From assembly GCA_003153395.1 (NCBI GenBank), contig PLYP01000001.1:1-64000 (forward strand): DNA of 64,000 nucleotides. The letters run 5' to 3'. The number at the start of each line of letters is the position of its first letter. The stretch's first letter is position 1. Below are positions 16,757-25,008 of the stretch, piece after piece. The translations under genes were made by a program, and so were the position numbers. The stretch comes from Candidatus Saccharimonadota bacterium (GTDB taxonomy: Bacteria; Patescibacteriota; Saccharimonadia; Saccharimonadales; UBA4665). The notes under the pieces are model-generated. The model saw nothing but the letters and a program-made list of their open reading frames with translations. It searched no databases and was not told the DNA's origin.

Positions 16757-17518
16757 CTATACACCCGTCCGACTCCCGGTGTCTGGAGGAGCCGGTAGCT
16801 CTGCAACATACATTAGTGAAACTAATTTTCTTGTAATATCGTTCAGGTAGCCAATTTTACCATCCATACGCGAGCTAGCTTCTGGGTTAGTAAGGGCGTC
16901 AATTGCGTTGTGGCTTTCTTCGCCCAAACCTAAAGTATCAATATCCGGGCCTACTCCAACGGCTGCTTCATAATCTTCCTCTCTATCAGGGTGAATATAA
17001 GCACGAAGTGCTCCTGCCCATGATGCGCCTGTATCAGCAGCTACTACTAAATCTTGGTGCCTGGCCCTAGCTATTGGCGTTATTGACGCCGGTTCTTTGC
17101 GGGGTGGCTTTAATAGCGGAAAGGGGATTACATATCCACGTAACTCTTCCTGGGTATAGTAAAGCTTAGGGTCTTTTTGTCTTGTGCTTACACCGTAGGC
17201 ATATCGTGAAAGCGTGAAATGTTCACGGTACTTGGGCAAGACCAGCATACCTAAACGCCTTGAGTTGATAAGTCGCTCTTGCCAGCCAGGTATACGTTTA
17301 ATAACCTCGACACGAGTTTCTATCTTGCTTTGTTGGTCTACAGGCAGAACATGAAGTGCATTAAGAGCTCTATTGACCCTATCACGGGCAATGTCATATC
17401 GGGCATTCTCATTAAGCTCAGTATGCGTTCTTGGGTCCGGCCTACCTTCAATCCGTGAAGTTACTACAGAACTAAGTCGTTGCTGGCGTCTACTAGATTT
17501 GGACTGAAAACCTGGCAT
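16757..17518 (-). CDS. Unknown protein, paralogue B of a pair inside the T4SS locus
   Basis: 253 aa, soluble and basic at the N-terminus, no recognised domain. It shares with its neighbour the middle segment (VEVIKRIP, VIPFPLL followed by DLVVAAD) and a C-terminal helix (LNDITRKLVSLM). The two therefore arose by duplication and diverged strongly. Its promoter is good: TTGTAA at 17549-17554, a 17-nt spacer, TATAAC at 17526-17531 (minus), then seven bases to the ATG, with no Shine-Dalgarno. It is divergent from the PrgI operon, so the 144-base gap holds both promoters. Confidence 0.7.
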   Translation of the reverse strand: MPGFQSKSSRRQQRLSSVVTSRIEGRPDPRTHTELNENARYDIARDRVNRALNALHVLPVDQQSKIETRVEVIKRIPGWQERLINSRRLGMLVLPKYREHFTLSRYAYGVSTRQKDPKLYYTQEELRGYVIPFPLLKPPRKEPASITPIARARHQDLVVAADTGASWAGALRAYIHPDREEDYEAAVGVGPDIDTLGLGEESHNAIDALTNPEASSRMDGKIGYLNDITRKLVSLMYVAELPAPPDTGSRTGV

Positions 17519-17644
17519 AAAATAAGTTATACGATATTTATCAATGTATTACAAGGCCCTATCCGAGCATAAAAGGACGGGTTCGTTGCATGTTTTATAG
17601 CTGCACACCCTATTCTCTTCTAGATAAAGCTTAGGGAAAACATT

Positions 17645-17653
17645 TGTTATACT
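17645..17653 (+). promoter_or_regulatory. Extended -10 promoter of the T4SS plus-strand operon
   Basis: TGTTATACT (17645-17653) is an extended -10 element ending nine bases before the ATG of the PrgI-like gene, so the transcript would start within a few bases of the start codon. The gene has no Shine-Dalgarno. This promoter probably drives the whole run of genes to 28230. Confidence 0.55.
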
Positions 17654-17662
17654 TATTATGCT

Positions 17663-18745
17663 ATGGCCACATACAAACTAATGCAAAACATCGAAGCTGA
17701 AGATCATATACTTGGTCCACTTACTTTAAGGCAATTTATATTTGCATTAATAGCTGTATTTTTCTTTTATTTATCTTTTATTACGGTTACTAAACTGTCG
17801 CCTTTTTTGTTAATTATTTTCTTACCACCAGCACTGTTTTTTGGTTTTTTTGCAATACCTTTTGGACGCGACCAGCCAACTGAAGTATGGGCTTTGGCAA
17901 AAATTCGTTTTTGGCTTAAACCTCGAAAACGAATTTGGGATCAAAGTGGAGTTAAAGAGCTTGTGACAATAAGTGTACCTAAAAAAATTGAGAGAGTGCT
18001 GACAAACGGCTTAAGCCAATATGAGGTTGACAGCAGGCTTAAAGCTTTGGCAAGTACCCTAGATAGTCGAGGCTGGGCGGTAAAAAACGTCGCGCTTAGC
18101 GCTGAGGGTCAAAATTACATGCCAAATATGACAACTGTCGATTCAGAAAGATTAATAGATATGAGCACCTTGCCTCAGTCAGTTCCAGACGATAATTTAC
18201 CGGCTGACGCAGATATTTTAGACGATGAAACAAGCCCTTTAGCACAACACTTCGGACAAATGATTGATGAATCTAGTAATATGCGTCACCAACAGTTAGT
18301 TCAAAAAATGAATGCCAGTGTGCCTTCTCCGCAAATACCATCAAGCCAAGGTAATAACCAGTGGTTTATGCCTAAAAATGATAACAATTCTAATGCCTCA
18401 AATGTATCTGCACCAGATGTACTTGCGCAAAATGAAACTCCCGAGGAAACCGCAATTGCCGCTCAACTTAAATCGCAGCATAAATCGCAGCAAGTATCTT
18501 ATGGAAATCTTCGAACGCTTCAGCCTTTAGGCAGCCAACCTATTATGCAACCAGTGGATAATTATCAGCCTGTACAGCAAACAGACGCGCCCATTCCTAC
18601 AGCCCTGACAGTTCAGCCCGATCCTGCTATAATATCTCTGGCAAACAACGATGATATTTCCGTGGCAACAATTGCTCGGGAAGCAAAAAAGGTTAATGAT
18701 AAAAAGTTAGAAGATAATGATGAAGTAGTGATTTCACTACATTAA
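17663..18745 (+). CDS. PrgI/VirB3-like T4SS protein with long tail
   Basis: 360 aa. The first 110 residues match the PrgI family: a short N-terminal segment IEAEDHILGPLTLRQFIFAL, two closely spaced helices (about 24-44 and 48-66), then FGRDQPTEVWALAKIRFWLK. PrgI/VirB3 proteins sit in the inner membrane and contact the VirB4 ATPase. The remaining 250 residues are Gln/Asn/Pro-rich and probably disordered and cytoplasmic, longer than usual for the family. It opens the operon with the TraC-like and VirB4 genes 56 bases downstream, matching the usual PrgI-VirB4 order. Confidence 0.85.
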   Translation: MATYKLMQNIEAEDHILGPLTLRQFIFALIAVFFFYLSFITVTKLSPFLLIIFLPPALFFGFFAIPFGRDQPTEVWALAKIRFWLKPRKRIWDQSGVKELVTISVPKKIERVLTNGLSQYEVDSRLKALASTLDSRGWAVKNVALSAEGQNYMPNMTTVDSERLIDMSTLPQSVPDDNLPADADILDDETSPLAQHFGQMIDESSNMRHQQLVQKMNASVPSPQIPSSQGNNQWFMPKNDNNSNASNVSAPDVLAQNETPEETAIAAQLKSQHKSQQVSYGNLRTLQPLGSQPIMQPVDNYQPVQQTDAPIPTALTVQPDPAIISLANNDDISVATIAREAKKVNDKKLEDNDEVVISLH

Positions 18746-18800
18746 TCTAAAAAGAATTAAAGACAAAACAGTGATAGTAGAAAAGGGTGGCTAAAAAGTA

Positions 18801-19718
18801 ATGAATCCCCAAGCAAATAATCCAAACCCTGGTATGGCTGGCCAGTCTATGCCTAACGTACCTACGCCTCCACAGCCCAACACTGTTTATCAGCCGAACC
18901 CGAATCCACCGCCTGCTCCTCCTACAGCACCGTCAGTCGGGGTTCAACAAAATCAACCAACTGTATCCAAGCCGGCTAAACCGGCAGCTAACACTAATAG
19001 TACTCAAAATTCACTGCAAATTGCCGAGGTTAGAGATGGAATTGTAATTATGAATGACGGATCATTCAGATCTGTTGTCATGGTTAAAAGCATCAATTTT
19101 GATTTAATGAGTGCTCAGGAACAAGAAGCTGTTGAATTTAGTTATCAAGGATTCTTAAACTCACTTTATTTCCCGATCCAGATATTCATGCGTTCTCAAA
19201 AAGTTGATCTTCAGCCATATATACAGAAATTAGATAAAATTCGAACCGAACACGACAACATGCTTCTTGCTCTTCTAATGGAGGACTACATTGGATATAT
19301 TGATTCTCTAAGTCAGCAAACCAATATTATGGACAAAAAGTTTTATGTAATAATCCCATTTTTTCCGGTAATTGATTCAACTAATAAGGCTGTTGCGCAA
19401 AGTAAGAATTTTATTACTGGTTTCGGAGGTTTATTTAATAAGACAGAACAGCATGTGGTAATAAATGAGCCTGATTTAGAAAATGCAAAGACGGAACTGC
19501 GCAATAGAGTACAAAGTGTGCTCTCTGGTCTACTTCAATGCGGCATTCAGGGTATACCCCTTGATACTCAAGAGCTTATAGAGCTCTATTATGACACTTA
19601 TAATCCTGATACGGCTTCTCGTCAGCAACTTAAAAATTTTCCTGACCTCACAGCCGATGTAGTAACTAAAGGTCAAGGAACAGCTCCTCAAGCCCATTTA
19701 CAAAGGGAATTACAGTAG
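18801..19718 (+). CDS. TraC-like protein: separate N-terminal half of VirB4
   Basis: 305 aa. A Pro/Gln/Asn-rich leader of about 70 residues is followed by a domain resembling the N-terminal part of VirB4/TraC (from LQIAEVRDGIVIMNDGSFRS, through QEQEAVEFSYQGFLNSLYFP, FYVIIPFFP and a pairing region near 200-250). No Walker motifs are present. It ends one base before the VirB4 ATPase gene, so the usual single VirB4 seems split into two coupled genes. A Shine-Dalgarno-like AAGGGTGG precedes the ATG. It likely docks the ATPase to PrgI at the membrane. Confidence 0.8.
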   Translation: MNPQANNPNPGMAGQSMPNVPTPPQPNTVYQPNPNPPPAPPTAPSVGVQQNQPTVSKPAKPAANTNSTQNSLQIAEVRDGIVIMNDGSFRSVVMVKSINFDLMSAQEQEAVEFSYQGFLNSLYFPIQIFMRSQKVDLQPYIQKLDKIRTEHDNMLLALLMEDYIGYIDSLSQQTNIMDKKFYVIIPFFPVIDSTNKAVAQSKNFITGFGGLFNKTEQHVVINEPDLENAKTELRNRVQSVLSGLLQCGIQGIPLDTQELIELYYDTYNPDTASRQQLKNFPDLTADVVTKGQGTAPQAHLQRELQ

Positions 19719-19719
19719 C

Positions 19720-21654
19720 ATGTTAGGTAAGAAAAAAAGTCCGCCACTTGATCCTGTAGCAATTGCACAGGCTCAAAGAGAACGAGAAGAACAAGAAGTT
19801 CAGGTAGCCTTCCAAAAAGGTATCACTGCTCTTAGGGACTTCATTGCTCCAAGCTCTCTTGAGTTTAGCAGCACACATTTTCAGCTGGGAACACGATATG
19901 CTAGGACTTACTATGTCTACGGATATCCAAGGCAAGTTTATACAGGCTGGCTAAGTGGTCTTGTAAATATTGACGAGGTTATAGACCTAAGTATGTATGT
20001 ATACCCAGTAGAAAGTCAGGTGGTTCTAGAAAACTTAAAAAAGAAAGTTACGCAATTAGAAGCTGGTATCCAAATTGATTCTGAAAAAGGCCGTGTACGT
20101 GACCCCGGCAAACAAGCAGCAATTCTTGATGCCGAAGAGATGAGAGATAAATTACAAGTCGGAGAAGAGCGATTCTTTCGTTTCGGTTTATATTTCACTA
20201 TATATGGCGGAAGTATGGAAGAGCTAGAATTTATCAGTCACAAAATTGAATCTATGCTTGGGCAACAACTTGTATACAGTAAGGCCGCCACTTCCCAGCA
20301 GGAGCAAGGTCTAAATAGTACCATACCGCAAATGGTTGATCAGCTCCAGATAAGGCGAAATATGAATACTGGGGCATTAAGCACAAGTTTTCCTTTTACG
20401 AGCGCGGATCTTACTCAGGACAACGGTATATTGTACGGAATTAATATGCACAATTCCGGCCTAGTCATTTTTGATAGATTCACACTTGAAAATGGTAACT
20501 CGGTTGTATTCGCGAAGTCTGGTGCAGGTAAAAGTTTTCTAGTGAAATTAGAGGCATTAAGAAGCATGATGTTCGGCACTGAGATTTTTATAATTGATCC
20601 CGAGAACGAGTACGAGAGAATGTGTGAAGCAGCGGGTGGCGCGTACGTGCGATTAAGCTTATCTTCAAGTACTCGTATTAATCCATTTGAATTACCAAAA
20701 GTCGTTGATTCCGAAGAAGCGGACAATGCATTAAGATCCAATCTTATTACTATGCATGGTTTGTTGCGTCTAATGATGGGAGGCGCACAGACTCAAATGC
20801 AGGGAAATTCACAAGTTACTATGCCAGCTTTAGCTCCTTCAGAAGAAGCTGATTTAGATGCTGCTCTTATAAGCACATATGCAAAGGCTGGAATAACAAA
20901 CGATCCTCTTACACATACCGCGGAACCGCCAACAATTAGCGACTTATACGATACTTTGCTCCATATGGGAGGTAATGGTCCTCAGCTAGCTCAAAGGCTT
21001 CGCAAGTATACCAGCGGAACATTTGCGGGCATATTTAGTCAACCAAGCAACATTAATATAGATAATCCTCTGGCTGTATTTAATGTCAGGGACCTAGAAG
21101 ATGAGCTTAGGCCAGTAGCTATGTACATCGTGCTTAACTACATTTGGAATAAAACTAAAACTGACCAAAAAAGGCGAATACTTATAGTTGACGAAGCATG
21201 GCAACTTATGAAATATGAAGATTCAGCTAACTTCCTTTTCTCGCTAGCTAAACGAGCTAGAAAATACAACTTGGGGGTAACTACTATAACTCAAGACGTT
21301 GAAGACTTTATGGGTTCACGTATGGGCCGAGCTATAGTATCTAATGCCTCAATGCAGTTTTTATTAAAACAGTCTCCCTCAGCCGTAGATGTTCTTAGCG
21401 ATGTATTTAAACTAACTAGTGAAGAGAAAAAGAGATTAAGTCAGTTCCCGGTGGGTCAAGGACTATTCTTTGCCGGTCAGAATCACGTACATATTCAAAT
21501 AATTGCCAGTCCAACTGAGACTGGTTTGATTACAACTAACCCTGGTCAGGTTGCAGACATGAAAGCAGCGATTGCGGAAGGTGAATTTAGCCAACCACAG
21601 GGCACTATAGATCTAAGTAATAGGTTGTCACCTGGAAGCGCTGGTAGCGTATAA
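19720..21654 (+). CDS. VirB4-like T4SS ATPase
   Basis: 644 aa. Walker A FAKSGAGKSFLVKL at about residues 263-276, Walker B RRILIVDEAW at about 486-495, and the TITQDVEDFM block (about 525) place it in the VirB4/TraC/TrbE family of conjugation-type ATPases. These energise pilus biogenesis and substrate transfer at the inner face of the membrane. The N-terminal 230 residues include a second CagE/TrbE-like region. It starts one base after the TraC-like gene. No VirD4 coupling protein or relaxase is found in the window, so the substrate need not be DNA. Confidence 0.95.
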   Translation: MLGKKKSPPLDPVAIAQAQREREEQEVQVAFQKGITALRDFIAPSSLEFSSTHFQLGTRYARTYYVYGYPRQVYTGWLSGLVNIDEVIDLSMYVYPVESQVVLENLKKKVTQLEAGIQIDSEKGRVRDPGKQAAILDAEEMRDKLQVGEERFFRFGLYFTIYGGSMEELEFISHKIESMLGQQLVYSKAATSQQEQGLNSTIPQMVDQLQIRRNMNTGALSTSFPFTSADLTQDNGILYGINMHNSGLVIFDRFTLENGNSVVFAKSGAGKSFLVKLEALRSMMFGTEIFIIDPENEYERMCEAAGGAYVRLSLSSSTRINPFELPKVVDSEEADNALRSNLITMHGLLRLMMGGAQTQMQGNSQVTMPALAPSEEADLDAALISTYAKAGITNDPLTHTAEPPTISDLYDTLLHMGGNGPQLAQRLRKYTSGTFAGIFSQPSNINIDNPLAVFNVRDLEDELRPVAMYIVLNYIWNKTKTDQKRRILIVDEAWQLMKYEDSANFLFSLAKRARKYNLGVTTITQDVEDFMGSRMGRAIVSNASMQFLLKQSPSAVDVLSDVFKLTSEEKKRLSQFPVGQGLFFAGQNHVHIQIIASPTETGLITTNPGQVADMKAAIAEGEFSQPQGTIDLSNRLSPGSAGSV

Positions 21655-21687
21655 TAATTACATAAGCAGTTTAGGCGAAAAACTAAA

Positions 21688-24600
21688 ATGGCAAACGGCT
21701 ATGACCCTGAAGTAGAGAATAAAGATGTGTCGGGCTCAAACAGCTCTAGCTCAAGCCCTGGTGCTTCCAGTAGCTCTACATCTGGAGGAGGAGCCTCATT
21801 TTCCATGGGGGACTCATTAGACCCTGTTCGAAAAGCCGAAAGAAGCGGCGGATTTTGGAAACCGTCAGGAGATACTGCTGGAAATTCTGAAGGCGGGGCA
21901 GTTGATAAAAGCAGCCCTAGTTCTGAAGCAGCAAGTCCAACTTCGACCACTGGGCCGGGAAGAAATGCCCCTCTACAGAGACAAGAGCAAGGTGACGGAA
22001 ATGATACTGTTGGCAGTGGCTATTCTAGTGGCAACTCTAATACAACAAGTAAACTAAGATCGAAAATTAAGGTTACAAAAAAACAAGCTGCAGTGGGCGG
22101 AGGAGCCATTGCAGGATTAGGCGGGATTGGTCTTATCATGTTTTTTTTACTTATTCCTTTAAAAATCGAAAGCATGGTGGTTAATTTAGAGCACAGATTT
22201 TTCGCAACCGCTAAGAATGCGGTTCAGAAAGAAACAGACAATGCCTTTAGGATGTTCTTAAAAAGAGAAATTGGGCCAGCTTTAGCTAAAGGTGATTGTA
22301 GAGGTTATGTAAGTAAAGATTGTACACTTAACTTACCTGGAAATGGTCGGAATCCTGTTACTAATCTATATAAAACATGGAATCAAGCAAAAATAGAAAA
22401 TACATTGGCTGATAAATATGGAATTGAGCTTAGGTTTGATAGAAGAACTAGAACGTACTATATGAAATCCCCTGGGTTACATGGTGAAGCCCGCGTAGGT
22501 AATGCAACATCTGGTCTAGGTTCAGGATTTGACAGAATAGTTAATAGGAGCGACATACGCCAAGCTTTGACAGACGCAGAAGAAGGAATGACCAAATGGG
22601 ACAAAGTCATGTTTAGATATAAAGTAGGCACACTTCTACAAGAAAAATACGGGGTAAAACGCTGCATTATTTTTTGTGGTGTAAAAGACGCACTCTCTGA
22701 TAAAAAAGATTCGGTTCTTGGGGGACTTACTGAACGAAAAGCTGCCGCCCAGATTTATTTAGTTCAGCGCGTGTTAGTCCCGCTGGATGAAGCAAGAGGT
22801 ATTGCATTAACGTGTCTTATAAGTACAAGTTGTGACCCAACAAGAACCCAGCCTACAACGCCCGCTACTGGATCAGAGGCACTTAACGGGGCGCCAGAAG
22901 ATCCAACAACGGATACAGCAATACGAAATAAATTAGTAGAACTTGCGGGAAAAGATGGAGCAGTTATTGATGATGCCCTGAAAGAGCTTGGCAAGATGAG
23001 AAATGACGGCTTTACTAAATATGCAATTACTTATGCGCTTGAAAAAGCAGGTATGAGTGAAATATCAAGTAATGTTACAGATGCCGTACCAATTGTTGGT
23101 TGGATCTCAAAAGGATCCGCAATTATTACCCAGCTTAACAATGCCGGTCCCATAGTTAAAAAGCTGTCGTATGTTACTAACGCAGCAGGAGCAGTAAATT
23201 TGTATATGATGTATAGGACTTACGCCGATGAGATTCATACGGGACACGTTAATGCTACAGAAGTAGGTTCTTTGGTAGGATCTCTTAGTCCAGGTACTCA
23301 ACCAGGCAGCTCAACAGATCCTCAGGTAGGAGGAACAGCAGGGGCAGAAGGATCTCCTCTCTATGGTAGCCTCATGGGAAGCAATGCTACCAGCACTACC
23401 TCTTCAACAAGCGCATCCTTACTGGGTAGCCTTTTGCCCGGTACGGCCTATGCTGCATCATCTAGCACAAGAGGTGGTTCAAGTAGTTATAAATGTGCTA
23501 ACGGGAGGGGTGTGCCTTCCGGTAGTTTAGTATGTGAGGAGGAAAAACTGGGAGGAGGAAATAGTACATTAAATTCCATCCATTCCTTTTTAAACCAAGG
23601 TTTTATTGGCATAATTACCACCGCTGCAGGAATAATTAATGGACCTCTGCATTTACTAGGTAATATATTGGGGGCTATACTCTCCCATCTTCCGTTTATT
23701 AACAACATCTCTGAGTTAATTAGTAAAGCAATTGCTCCTTTGTTTAACACCTTGCTAAAGGATGTCATTAAAACTCCGTTCGCTAGTAAAATGAGTGGCG
23801 CCAGATCTTTTAACATGGTGGCGGCAGGGGCTGATGTATCGGGAAACGACTATGCTCATACAGGCTTGGGTGGGAGAAAACTCAGTTCTGGAGCTGTTGC
23901 GACAATAGTTAACGAACAAGATAGCCAAGCGAAACAACAATTTTCTCACGAACCATTCTTTGCTCGTATGTTTAGTACAAATAGTCAATATTCTCTAGTG
24001 TCTAAAGTCGCGATGGATGTGCCGTTTGGATTCCAGAGTACTGCTGCAACATCGTTTGCTAGTTTTATAAGTAATCCTTTCGGTTCTTTAACTAATAGTT
24101 TTGCCTCGATTTTTTCTGGCAGAGCTAGCGCCGCCGTAACTGCTCAGCCAGACGCTTTTAATGTTGTACAGTATGGCTATTCGAATTCGGACATACCTAG
24201 TGACCCCGAAGCCTATTGGAATCAACATTGTAGCGATGGCGTAAACGGCGCTGTGACTCAGCAATGGAATAATGACGCTAGCCAGCCTAGTAATTTAGAT
24301 CCTGCTACGCAGACGCCAGTCAACAACACTACCGATCCTTGTTTACTTATTAGCTCAACTTCTGGCAGCGCTGGAGCTACATCTGATTCAAGCCTACTTA
24401 CAGCTGACGAACAAGCTAACTTGAATGCATCAAGCCCAGGAAGCCAAACTACAACCCCTACTCCATCTGGGGGCTTACCAACCGGGACTGCCAAAGACCT
24501 GGCAAGTCAATTACTACCTTTAATTCAACAAGGCAAGATTTCATGCAATAATCAGGCTCATGATTGTCCAGATATTCAAAATACAGCTAAAGGAGTAAGT

Positions 24601-24984
24601 ATTAAAGGCGGCCAAGGCTGTCAGGTTGATGGACTTCAGCCAGCCCTATTAGGCATGCTCCTTAAACTAGTTCAAATGGGACATACTTTTGTTCTATCTG
24701 CGCTCTGTAGCGATCACAGCAATGATGGCAGTCTTGCAGGACACTCCGGAGGTAGGGCAGCAGACTTTAACTATATCGATGGGGTATTTATGGGGCCAAA
24801 TGATGTGCCTTGGGACAGCTCTAAAAATAAAGTCGGCCAAAAACTTGATCAAGATATTGCCTCATTTATGCCAAAAACTACAGGCTTTGGTCAAATACAG
24901 TGTCATCCATCCTACCCATTTTTAAGCGGTTTCGTGACATTTTCAGATACTTGTCATCACCAACATATCCAGGTGGAAAATTAA
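21688..24984 (+). CDS. Giant T4SS-locus surface protein with C-terminal M15-like peptidase domain
   Basis: 1098 aa. A Ser/Gly-rich cytoplasmic N-terminus (about 125 residues) precedes one strong helix at about 130-155 (AIAGLGGIGLIMFFLLIPLK). Two further hydrophobic stretches lie at about 640-690. The C-terminal 130 residues contain AGHSGGRAADF (about 1017) and CHHQHIQVE (close to the end). These match the zinc-ligand motifs SxHxxGxAxD and HxxH-type of M15/VanY-like peptidases that cut peptidoglycan stem peptides. It is therefore a wall-remodelling component, like VirB1 in other T4SSs but fused to a huge anchor (inference). The M15 motifs are clear; the rest is unrecognised. Confidence 0.7.
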   Translation: MANGYDPEVENKDVSGSNSSSSSPGASSSSTSGGGASFSMGDSLDPVRKAERSGGFWKPSGDTAGNSEGGAVDKSSPSSEAASPTSTTGPGRNAPLQRQEQGDGNDTVGSGYSSGNSNTTSKLRSKIKVTKKQAAVGGGAIAGLGGIGLIMFFLLIPLKIESMVVNLEHRFFATAKNAVQKETDNAFRMFLKREIGPALAKGDCRGYVSKDCTLNLPGNGRNPVTNLYKTWNQAKIENTLADKYGIELRFDRRTRTYYMKSPGLHGEARVGNATSGLGSGFDRIVNRSDIRQALTDAEEGMTKWDKVMFRYKVGTLLQEKYGVKRCIIFCGVKDALSDKKDSVLGGLTERKAAAQIYLVQRVLVPLDEARGIALTCLISTSCDPTRTQPTTPATGSEALNGAPEDPTTDTAIRNKLVELAGKDGAVIDDALKELGKMRNDGFTKYAITYALEKAGMSEISSNVTDAVPIVGWISKGSAIITQLNNAGPIVKKLSYVTNAAGAVNLYMMYRTYADEIHTGHVNATEVGSLVGSLSPGTQPGSSTDPQVGGTAGAEGSPLYGSLMGSNATSTTSSTSASLLGSLLPGTAYAASSSTRGGSSSYKCANGRGVPSGSLVCEEEKLGGGNSTLNSIHSFLNQGFIGIITTAAGIINGPLHLLGNILGAILSHLPFINNISELISKAIAPLFNTLLKDVIKTPFASKMSGARSFNMVAAGADVSGNDYAHTGLGGRKLSSGAVATIVNEQDSQAKQQFSHEPFFARMFSTNSQYSLVSKVAMDVPFGFQSTAATSFASFISNPFGSLTNSFASIFSGRASAAVTAQPDAFNVVQYGYSNSDIPSDPEAYWNQHCSDGVNGAVTQQWNNDASQPSNLDPATQTPVNNTTDPCLLISSTSGSAGATSDSSLLTADEQANLNASSPGSQTTTPTPSGGLPTGTAKDLASQLLPLIQQGKISCNNQAHDCPDIQNTAKGVSIKGGQGCQVDGLQPALLGMLLKLVQMGHTFVLSALCSDHSNDGSLAGHSGGRAADFNYIDGVFMGPNDVPWDSSKNKVGQKLDQDIASFMPKTTGFGQIQCHPSYPFLSGFVTFSDTCHHQHIQVEN

Positions 24985-25008
24985 TTATGATTAGGATCTG
25001 GCCGCCCT

